A stretch of 6,332 nt of DNA from Bacteroidales bacterium UBA6207. Lineage in GTDB: Bacteria; Bacteroidota; Bacteroidia; Bacteroidales; F082. A model generated the notes under the pieces. It was not told the origin of the DNA. It saw only the letters and a list, made by a program, of their open reading frames with translations, and searched no databases. A program made the position numbers and the translations under genes. Positions 1 to 5,740 of this stretch are shown here, in pieces (position 1 is the first letter of the stretch; every line of letters starts with the position of its first letter). The DNA lies in the NCBI GenBank assembly GCA_002421995.1, contig DISP01000081.1:1-6332 (forward strand), written 5' to 3'.

Positions 1-83
1 TTGTGCTGATACAATATTTTGTTTTCGATAAGGTGCTGCGGCCGGCTAATTATTTCATTCCCGGATCGCCTGAAGATTATTGA
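1..83 (+). CDS. Possible C-terminal end of a rightward gene, cut by the window edge
   Basis: Reading from base 3, the plus strand is open for 26 codons and ends at TGA 81-83. The tail reads as a hydrophobic stretch (VLIQYFVFDKVL) followed by RPANYFIPGSPEDY, which looks like the end of a real protein, perhaps after a last membrane segment. It would converge on the leftward lipoprotein gene whose stop is at 98, with 14 bases between the two stops. The other two plus frames hit stops early. One minus frame is also open across the edge, so the call rests only on the plausible composition. The family cannot be told from 26 residues. Confidence 0.35.
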   Translation, partial: VLIQYFVFDKVLRPANYFIPGSPEDY

Positions 84-95
84 TTGCAACTTCAG
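70..95. terminator. Weak hairpin between convergent gene ends
   Basis: CTGAAG (70-75) pairs with CTTCAG (90-95). Inside it, TTG (80-82) pairs with CAA (87-89) across a four-base unpaired bulge, leaving an ATTG loop. The hairpin overlaps the putative rightward stop and lies just outside the leftward stop at 98, where a two-way terminator would be expected. Neither side has a proper T tract, so an intrinsic terminator is not well supported. Confidence 0.25.
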
Positions 96-97
96 AC

Positions 98-532
98 TTA
101 GGGAATAACCATTATCGTTTTACGCATCAATTGGTTAAGTCCCGGGTTTAGCACCTCGAGTTTCAAAAGCCCGAGACTGTCGGCTTGCAAGAGCAGGGCT
201 TGCCCGTTTAAGTCGGGAAGGTTTTGAGGGCAGTTCAGATTTTCACCCGTTTTAACTTCACCAATCACCTGGATTTGAATTTTATTCTGGTTTTTCTCGA
301 TGTGAAATCTAGAAAAACGATAGCAGCCATTCTCACCGATTGTTCCATAAAAAGCTAACTGAAACGATTGGTTCAGCCTCACAGTGTCGGGCACAACGAT
401 GCTGTCTGTTTTTATCAGGTATTCTTCGCCAGCGGCCGGTTTTTTCCGGCACGACAGGGCAAGGCAGCCTGTTGCAAGCAAGAACAAAACAAGAACGAAT
501 AATTTCAGGTTCAAATTTAGATACATTGACAT
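98..532 (-). CDS. Small secreted lipoprotein of unknown function
   Basis: This 144-residue protein has a hydrophobic N-terminal segment (about residues 9-26) holding two possible lipidation cysteines: C23 in LATGC and C28 in LALSC. The basic RKK after C28 is a little unusual for a mature lipoprotein N-terminus. The rest is beta-rich, with alternating hydrophobic residues from about 45 to 142 and two more cysteines (C70 in ENGCYRF, C101 in NLNCPQN) that could form a disulfide after export. The pattern suggests a compact beta-sandwich, possibly Ig-like, but this is inference and I do not recognise the family. It probably sits on the periplasmic face or surface of the envelope. The start is 5 bases downstream of the stop of the Nim-type gene, so the two are very likely cotranscribed. 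A second ATG at codon 3 (524-526) is an equally possible start. The upstream sequence is A-rich and has no Shine-Dalgarno. Confidence 0.85.
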   Translation of the reverse strand: MSMYLNLNLKLFVLVLFLLATGCLALSCRKKPAAGEEYLIKTDSIVVPDTVRLNQSFQLAFYGTIGENGCYRFSRFHIEKNQNKIQIQVIGEVKTGENLNCPQNLPDLNGQALLLQADSLGLLKLEVLNPGLNQLMRKTIMVIP

Positions 533-537
533 TTTTT

Positions 538-999
538 TTAATACCCGTAAACCCTGCCTTCTATCTTTTTGGCTTTGATTTTCATCACACAGACATTGCG
601 AATGGCCGGTTCGCTGTATTTATAATCCTTCGCACCATACTGCTGCATAATGCTGTCGAGTGCACTTTCTTTTTCTTCAAAATCCGTGATAAACTCAACC
701 TTGCCAAAGATCAAAACCGACCTGTATTTCATAGAATAGCTACAGGCTATTTCGCTGTTTTGCCAACGCAATTGGTGGTCGGCGCTAAAAACGAGACAAA
801 CTTCAGGTTTTGCTTTAAGAAAAGCAATCTTCTTGCCCTCGGGTGCCGAATGCAGGTAAACAACACCATCATTCCAGCCGAAATTCATGGGCAGGGCATA
901 TGGAAGTCCCTCAGGATCAGTCATCGCGACAACACATGTTTCACAACGTTTAATGATAGCCTCCAGGTCAGGTGTGAAGGTGATGGTACGACTCTTCAT
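538..999 (-). CDS. Nim/pyridoxamine 5'-phosphate oxidase-like flavin-binding protein
   Basis: This 153-residue protein matches the small FMN-binding split-barrel family that includes the 5-nitroimidazole resistance (Nim) proteins. The signature order is visible: CVVAMTDPEGLPYALPMNFG (22-41), then VVYLHSAPEGKKIAFLKAKP (46-65) with H50 and the EGKK phosphate-binding-like turn, then ACSYSMKYRSVLIFGKVEFI (85-104). The length is usual for the family. Relatives are cytoplasmic dimers binding FMN or a related cofactor; many are uncharacterised, and a few reduce nitroimidazoles to non-toxic amines. The real substrate here is unknown, and drug resistance should not be assumed from family membership. 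No secretion signal is present. The gene lies 35 bases after the stop of the large envelope protein gene and 5 bases before the small lipoprotein gene. No promoter of its own is visible, so it probably belongs to that transcript. The ATG at 999 is the only reasonable start. Confidence 0.9.
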   Translation of the reverse strand: MKSRTITFTPDLEAIIKRCETCVVAMTDPEGLPYALPMNFGWNDGVVYLHSAPEGKKIAFLKAKPEVCLVFSADHQLRWQNSEIACSYSMKYRSVLIFGKVEFITDFEEKESALDSIMQQYGAKDYKYSEPAIRNVCVMKIKAKKIEGRVYGY

Positions 1000-1021
1000 C
1001 TATAGAAATTTGATGTAAAAT

Positions 1022-1037
1022 TAGGAAGATTTTCCTA
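1022..1037. repeat. Short AT-rich inverted repeat over the end of the large envelope gene
   Basis: TAGGAA (1022-1027) and TTCCTA (1032-1037) form a perfect 6-bp stem with a GATT loop that includes the TAG stop of the upstream gene. On the minus strand the stem is followed by AATTTTAC. It could weaken readthrough into the Nim-type gene, but the stem is short and poor in G+C, so it is noted as a repeat and not as a terminator. The palindromic hexamer CTATAG occurs at both 1000-1005 and 1035-1040 and could pair in an alternative fold. Confidence 0.3.
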
Positions 1038-3851
1038 TAGGTCGTCAAAATTTATCCCGAAGAGCAACTCAGGGTTAACATCCCGGTAATAATCCCTGTA
1101 ACTGATCCTGAGCCCGATACTCACGGGGGCAGGTAAATTGAAAAAATGCCAGTCGCTCATGATTTCGACACCTGATGAAAACAAACTGCCGGATGAAACC
1201 TTCAGGTAATCAGCAAAAAAATAAGCTTTTATACGTTTCAGGTACATGATTGTCGGAAGATCGAAATCGGGGTAAAACAGGGGTGCAGCATAGTCAAGTT
1301 TGAGCATGGTTTGTGTTGAGGCATTGATGCCGGCATAGCCTCTTGGAATTGCTGCAAGGTTTCCAAAACTCACAAAGCCGGTGTTTTCTGTTTGGTAGGA
1401 GGCGTAAAGCTTGAAACCGTGGTTTTTTACAAACCCCGGAAAATAAAATACTCCACCGGCGAAAAACTGGTCGGCAGGATCTGCATCAAAAGGGGAGTGT
1501 CTGAAAACCAATTGAACAACTTGACCGTATCTGGGATAAAGATCGCGCTTTGCCATCCTGCGTTGATTGTAGAGAACAGTGCTGTAGGACAACATATCGG
1601 AGCTGCTCTGATTAAATCTCGGTGGAATGCCTGCTTCCATATTCCGAAACAGATGCCTGAATGAAACTGATGTCCGTGCTCCCCTCAGCCAGATGCCTTT
1701 GCTGAAATTAAGCGGAACAACCGCTCCAAAACTCAGATCGGTTTCTTTCCATTTGAGCCCCACAGGCTTGTTTTCATTCATGGCGACGCCTTTACGCAAT
1801 CCATGACTCATTCCAAAAGTAAGCTCCGGATACCATCCAAGATAGGTCAGATTGGCTATGTATTTTCCGGTTTGCTCATTCATGTCGTATTTATAACCTA
1901 ACTCTGTGACCATCGTGCTCAAGGCATTTTGCGAAAACAAACTGATACCGGGACTCAGCTCCCGGTTGTTGGCATCAATATGCACTGGCGACCAGCTGTG
2001 AAAATCAAAAAGATGTAAAAGGCGATTGTATTTCTCTGAATGATACGACACTGTATCGCGTAAAACTGCGTCGAGGTTGAAAAGTGGTTGGCTGAGCCGG
2101 TCGGCAATCAAAAAGCTTCCTTGCTGTTCAAATGGCACCGGCTGCTTAATCTCAACGCGTCCGGGCAAAGTGGCCACCCGATAGCCATTGGCCGAATAAT
2201 CCGAAAAAATCAAATTCCCATCGTGATCAAATGCAGGGTCAATGGCCGAATAAGGTCGCTCGGTCAGCATTTCCAGTGTTTGTGTCGAAAACCGCCAGAA
2301 GAAAATACCAGCTGTTCCCTGCCAATCGCCCTGAAGCAAAATTCCCTCATCTGTCACCTGCGACAAGGCAAAATCCGTGAAGGTGAAAGGTGTCAAACGC
2401 CGGACTGAATCCTTATCCGGCTGCCATTCAAAGATAGCTTTCCCATCATCGGCAATGGCTGTGAAAAATACTTTTGTTGCATCGGGATTCCAGCGAGGTG
2501 TTTGAAACGCCATTTCATCATCAGCATAACGTTGTTTTACTTCGAGTGATTGTAAATCAATGATTACCAGAGATGATCCGCTGATTTTGCCTTGTTCAAC
2601 TGCTGCAATAGACGCATTGTCTGCTGACAGATCCGGCGCAAAATACCGTGTCAGGCAGGTCAACTGACGTGTTTTTTTTGTTGACAATGAATAACTTTTA
2701 ATCACGCTGTAACTCACATTCGACCATCTTTCGTCGGGTTGAAATTCGGCCCAAACAATAAGAGAGTCGCTGCCCGACAGCCAGTCATGCAGCATAATGC
2801 CCGGACGGTGAACGATGGTTTCGTGTTGCGAATCGAGCATAACGATAGCGGAAATATCATCCATGCTGTTTTTGAGTGCAACGATGTTTCCGTTTTTCAG
2901 CAATCTGGGCGATTTATAGTTCGTAAAAACCTTACCAACAGGCGAAAGATAATCAGTCGTTTGAATTTTCATCGCTTCATTCTGATTTTTCCATGCTTCA
3001 TTCAACCCCGCCATGCTTGTTTTGTAGAGCTGAATTTTATTCATTCCCGAAACTTTTCGAATACCTGATGTGAAAGGTTTGATGCGCCAGGGCTGTTTTG
3101 CTGTTCTGTCGAGGGCAGTATGCCAAAGCTTGTCGCCAAATTTCATTTGATTGTATGCAACAATATGATAACCAAGCTCATAGATATCAGGAACATGGTC
3201 TTTGTATGATCCGAAGTAAGCCTTCCCATAGGAATAGGCTCCCAAATTTTGCAATTGTGCTTTTAGTCCGGCTGAAAACCTTGTTTGCCTTCCTCTTCCT
3301 GACGAAGAAAAAATCGTCTCGCTTGTAACGGCATCCCCTTCGATGAACCACAGTGGCACAAATGCTCCCATCACAGCCGCTGTACCCTGTTGTCCGCTGA
3401 GGGCGCTGATAAGCTTGCCAAAACCCTTGTCTAATGTGCTAAACTGCACAATATGGCGCAGTTCGTGCAGACTTAGTTGTTTCATCCAATCCTGCGAATA
3501 GCCGTCTTGCGGGCTGGTTTGGTAAAAATCCATGCGTCGGGGAGCCCAGGTAGCCGAGGCATTTGGGATGACTGAATGTGGATGAATGATGACCGGTGTT
3601 GACTTTGCCCGAGCCTCGTATGTGGCCCTCAAAACAGGATAGGAGGTCTCGAGCAAACGGGCAATGCGGTTGGCTTCGGAAGCATAATCATTTGGAAAAA
3701 TGATTGTGAAATGATCGCTTTTAATCCGTTTCCATCGCAGCGATGATGCATCCTGTCCGCTCAGGTAATATTGTGTTTTTGCTTCACCCGCCAGCAACAG
3801 CAAAATAAGTATCGCCAGGGGTTTCCAGAACTTGCATTCAAAGCTGCGCAT
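1035..3851 (-). CDS. Large secreted protein: gluzincin-like metalloprotease, TolB-like propeller and C-terminal outer-membrane barrel
   Basis: This 938-residue protein starts with a signal peptide: basic residues, then a hydrophobic core at about 11-21 and a likely cleavage near AKTQ (24-27). Residues 40-290 look like a gluzincin-type metalloprotease. HELRH (129-133) is an intact HEXXH zinc site, and WFIEGDAV supplies the likely third ligand, E171, 38 residues later. Residues about 300-565 carry repeated beta-propeller strands of TolB/WD40-like type, with turns such as DLSADN (407-412), RWNPDATK (453-460) and FDHDGN (541-546). From about 630 the sequence becomes long alternating beta strands resembling an Omp85/bacterial surface antigen barrel, with an IPRGYAG turn (835-841) like the conserved RGY/RGF barrel motif, and no POTRA repeats. 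The protein is probably fixed in the outer membrane with the protease and propeller outside the bilayer. Its substrate is unknown. It appears to be first in a leftward unit with the Nim-type and lipoprotein genes. The domain calls are read by eye; the protease motif and signal peptide are the firmest. Confidence 0.88.
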   Translation of the reverse strand: MRSFECKFWKPLAILILLLLAGEAKTQYYLSGQDASSLRWKRIKSDHFTIIFPNDYASEANRIARLLETSYPVLRATYEARAKSTPVIIHPHSVIPNASATWAPRRMDFYQTSPQDGYSQDWMKQLSLHELRHIVQFSTLDKGFGKLISALSGQQGTAAVMGAFVPLWFIEGDAVTSETIFSSSGRGRQTRFSAGLKAQLQNLGAYSYGKAYFGSYKDHVPDIYELGYHIVAYNQMKFGDKLWHTALDRTAKQPWRIKPFTSGIRKVSGMNKIQLYKTSMAGLNEAWKNQNEAMKIQTTDYLSPVGKVFTNYKSPRLLKNGNIVALKNSMDDISAIVMLDSQHETIVHRPGIMLHDWLSGSDSLIVWAEFQPDERWSNVSYSVIKSYSLSTKKTRQLTCLTRYFAPDLSADNASIAAVEQGKISGSSLVIIDLQSLEVKQRYADDEMAFQTPRWNPDATKVFFTAIADDGKAIFEWQPDKDSVRRLTPFTFTDFALSQVTDEGILLQGDWQGTAGIFFWRFSTQTLEMLTERPYSAIDPAFDHDGNLIFSDYSANGYRVATLPGRVEIKQPVPFEQQGSFLIADRLSQPLFNLDAVLRDTVSYHSEKYNRLLHLFDFHSWSPVHIDANNRELSPGISLFSQNALSTMVTELGYKYDMNEQTGKYIANLTYLGWYPELTFGMSHGLRKGVAMNENKPVGLKWKETDLSFGAVVPLNFSKGIWLRGARTSVSFRHLFRNMEAGIPPRFNQSSSDMLSYSTVLYNQRRMAKRDLYPRYGQVVQLVFRHSPFDADPADQFFAGGVFYFPGFVKNHGFKLYASYQTENTGFVSFGNLAAIPRGYAGINASTQTMLKLDYAAPLFYPDFDLPTIMYLKRIKAYFFADYLKVSSGSLFSSGVEIMSDWHFFNLPAPVSIGLRISYRDYYRDVNPELLFGINFDDL

Positions 3852-3870
3852 AAAGTTTAAATTGGAAAGA

Positions 3871-3901
3871 CAAAGCTATGCTTATCTTTTTATCAGTGCA
3901 A
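3871..3901 (-). promoter_or_regulatory. Bacteroidota-type promoter for the large envelope protein gene
   Basis: On the minus strand TAGCTTTG (3878 to 3871) matches the -7 consensus TAnnTTTG, and TTG (3901 to 3899) lies 20 bases upstream, as expected for the -33 element. The predicted transcription start falls near 3866, about 15 bases before the ATG at 3851. This is the best two-part promoter in the window. The rest of the 144-base gap 3852-3995 holds no gene I can support. Confidence 0.6.
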
Positions 3902-3964
3902 GGAATTATCGTTTCAGCCTGTATCCTGATTTTTTCTAAAGTATCATCCGCGAATGGCAATGAC

Positions 3965-3993
3965 AAAACCTTTGCTTTTGATCCACAGCAAGG
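3965..3993 (-). terminator. Possible intrinsic terminator after the panB-pseudouridine synthase unit
   Basis: On the minus strand CCTTGC (3993 to 3988) pairs with GCAAAGG (3975 to 3969) with one bulged A, leaving a 12-base loop, and is followed at once by TTTT (3968 to 3965). It begins two bases after the stop codon of the pseudouridine synthase gene. The position is right, but the bulge and short T run make it only moderately convincing. Confidence 0.4.
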
Positions 3994-3995
3994 AG

Positions 3996-4712
3996 CTATT
4001 GCATAGAGAAATACGTTTTCAGAATGGTATCCCTGAAAATTGTCCAGTGGCGGCTGTTCCAGTTTGGTTCGGCATGCACTGAAAGATGTTTGTCACCAAC
4101 AGGGTGATCAAAGCCGAGCCGAACGGCATGTAAGGCAATAGAGCCGTCAGGCAGCGAACGACGATCGCCATATTTAAGATCGCCAAGAATGGGACACCCA
4201 ATAGCTGCAAGCTGCGCGCGAATTTGATGATGCCTGCCGGTTAAGAGATTTATTTCCAGTAAAGTAAAGGAATCAGAGTGCGCAATCTGCTTATAGCTGA
4301 GCCGGGCAAGTTTGGCATTGGGGCTTACTTCGTTTACGGTATATGACTTGTTTTGTTGTTCATTTTTTGCAAGGAAATGTTCAAGCAGGGCCTCCGATGT
4401 TTGTGGTGCATTGCGCACAATGGCAAGGTAGGTTTTGTCAAAATCGCGCGATTTGAGTTTTTCAGTCATACGACTCAGCGCCTTGCTCGTACGGGCAAAA
4501 ACAACCGCGCCACTGACAGGCCTGTCAATCCGGTGAACGAGTCCGGCAAAAACTGCTCCGGGCTTATTGTATTTTCCACCGATATATTGCTTTACCTTAT
4601 CGAGCAAAGGCACATCGCCCGTCTTGTCGCCCTGAACAATCTCTGATGGTAACTTATTCACAATCAATAAGTGATTGTCCTCAAAGAGTATTCTTTCAGC
4701 GAGTGAAGTCAT
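3996..4712 (-). CDS. RluA-family RNA pseudouridine synthase without an S4 domain
   Basis: This 238-residue enzyme would isomerise uridine to pseudouridine in rRNA or tRNA in the cytoplasm. The RluA-family motifs are intact: ILFEDNHLLIVNKL (8-21) as motif I, HRIDRPVSG (60-68) holding the catalytic aspartate D63, YLAIV (95-99), and LLTGRHHQIRAQLAAIGCPI (156-175) as the C-terminal motif. The middle of motif II is RPVSG where many relatives have RxTSG, a common variant in Bacteroidota. Unlike RluC and RluD it has no N-terminal S4 RNA-binding domain and begins directly with the catalytic fold, so it is closer in layout to RluA or TruC. The modified position cannot be read from sequence, so no gene symbol is given. 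It starts 10 bases after the panB stop and is presumably cotranscribed with panB; I know of no functional link between the two. Confidence 0.95.
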   Translation of the reverse strand: MTSLAERILFEDNHLLIVNKLPSEIVQGDKTGDVPLLDKVKQYIGGKYNKPGAVFAGLVHRIDRPVSGAVVFARTSKALSRMTEKLKSRDFDKTYLAIVRNAPQTSEALLEHFLAKNEQQNKSYTVNEVSPNAKLARLSYKQIAHSDSFTLLEINLLTGRHHQIRAQLAAIGCPILGDLKYGDRRSLPDGSIALHAVRLGFDHPVGDKHLSVHAEPNWNSRHWTIFRDTILKTYFSMQ

Positions 4713-4722
4713 ACGTTTCTGA

Positions 4723-5538
4723 TTAGTATTGCTCTCTTTCCGATGGGAAACTGCGCGATTTTACATCACCGATATAATGAGTCACCGAACCATGAATCTC
4801 GTCGTAGAGATTGTTGTAGCGACGTAAAAATCTTGGTGAGAACTTCTGGTTGATGCCCAGCATATCGTGCAATACAAGCACTTGCCCGTCAACACCGTTT
4901 CCGGCACCGATTCCAATCGTTGGGATTCTGACAGATTCTGTTACTTCTGCCGCAAGTTTCGATGGTATTTTTTCGAGTACAATACCAAAACAACCCGATT
5001 CTTCGAGAATTTTGGCATCGCGGCGCAATTTTTCAGCCTCTCTCTCTTCGGTGGCACGTACAACATAAGTTCCGAACTTATTGATACTCTGTGGTGTTAA
5101 ACCCAGATGCCCTAGGATTGGAATACCGGCGCTTAAAATTCTGTCAATAGATTCCCTGATTTCCTCTCCGCCTTCCATTTTCACAGCATTGGCTCCCGAC
5201 TCCTTCATGATACGGATGGCAGATTGAAGGGCCTCTTTTGAATTGCCCTGATAGGTGCCAAAAGGCATGTCAACAACAACAAGGCTCCTGTTAACGGCAC
5301 GCATCACCGAAGATGCATGGTAAATCATCTCATTGAGCGTAATGGGCAATGTTGTTTTATGTCCGGCCATCACATTGGAGGCACTATCGCCAACAAGAAT
5401 CACATCAATGCCTGCTTCGTCGAGAATTTTTGCCATGGAATAATCATAGGCTGTGAGCATGGCAATTTTTTCGCCCTTCAGCTTCATCTCCTGAAGCACA
5501 TGGGTTGTAATTTTTGAAACATTACTTGAAAGGTACAT
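4723..5538 (-). CDS. panB: 3-methyl-2-oxobutanoate hydroxymethyltransferase (ketopantoate hydroxymethyltransferase)
   Basis: PanB transfers a hydroxymethyl group from 5,10-methylenetetrahydrofolate to 2-oxoisovalerate, giving ketopantoate, the first committed step to pantothenate and coenzyme A. Counting from the chosen start (271 residues), the TIM-barrel active-site residues are all present: D51 in VGDS, D90 in VVDMPFG, K120 and E122 in VKMEGG, and E189 in LEKIP, matching E. coli D45, D84, K112, E114 and E181. LTAYDYSMAK (28-37), GHLGLTPQ (143-150) and IGIGAG are also typical. The frame is open upstream to an ATG at 5601, but the extra 21 residues are unlike PanB and would cover the promoter at 5562-5569, so the ATG at 5538 is preferred. 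The length fits the family. It leads a two-gene unit with the pseudouridine synthase. The other pantothenate genes are not in the window. Confidence 0.97.
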   Translation of the reverse strand: MYLSSNVSKITTHVLQEMKLKGEKIAMLTAYDYSMAKILDEAGIDVILVGDSASNVMAGHKTTLPITLNEMIYHASSVMRAVNRSLVVVDMPFGTYQGNSKEALQSAIRIMKESGANAVKMEGGEEIRESIDRILSAGIPILGHLGLTPQSINKFGTYVVRATEEREAEKLRRDAKILEESGCFGIVLEKIPSKLAAEVTESVRIPTIGIGAGNGVDGQVLVLHDMLGINQKFSPRFLRRYNNLYDEIHGSVTHYIGDVKSRSFPSEREQY

Positions 5539-5561
5539 GATCAAATGCTTAAAATGATCGG

Positions 5562-5569
5562 CAAAGGTA
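5562..5569 (-). promoter_or_regulatory. -7 element upstream of panB
   Basis: On the minus strand TACCTTTG (5569 to 5562) matches TAnnTTTG and would start transcription near 5557, about 18 bases before the ATG at 5538. No TTG stands at the usual -33 distance, only a T-rich run, so this is a one-element match. It supports the shorter PanB start. Confidence 0.5.
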
Positions 5570-5714
5570 AAGGTTTTTGTGTGCAGCGAAAAAAAAAGCA
5601 ATGCATTATACGAGCGTCAATTAAGTCGAAAAGACAAAGGCCCCGACTGTGAAAACAACACAAACCAACGCACGATTTAACATCTGCATTCAGTTTTTCT
5701 CCATATAGTTTATC

Positions 5715-5722
5715 TATCTTTG
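5715..5722 (+). promoter_or_regulatory. -7 element upstream of the rightward lipoprotein gene
   Basis: TATCTTTG matches TAnnTTTG and lies 18 bases before the ATG at 5741, giving a very short leader. Upstream at the -33 distance there is a T run (5694-5698) and no clear TTG. With the panB element it forms a divergent promoter pair in the 202-base gap 5539-5740, which otherwise shows no gene or notable repeat. Confidence 0.55.
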
Positions 5723-5740
5723 CGGTCAAATTTCATTTCT

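Noticed and set aside
340..1005. Long plus-strand open frame of 221 codons
   Set aside because: It lies antisense to the Nim-type gene and the start of the lipoprotein gene, both of which have clear family or signal-peptide evidence. Its product has no recognisable domain.
1000..1040. CTATAG hexamer pair as a regulatory site
   Set aside because: The hexamer is self-palindromic and short, one copy overlaps a stop codon, and no further copies mark it as an operator.
4353..5517. Several plus-strand open frames opposite the pseudouridine synthase and panB
   Set aside because: They are shadows of two conserved genes with intact catalytic motifs on the other strand.
5541..5729. Minus-strand open frame of 62 codons between panB and the lipoprotein gene
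   Set aside because: It covers both divergent promoter elements and gives a cysteine-rich product without a recognisable pattern, so it is most likely chance.
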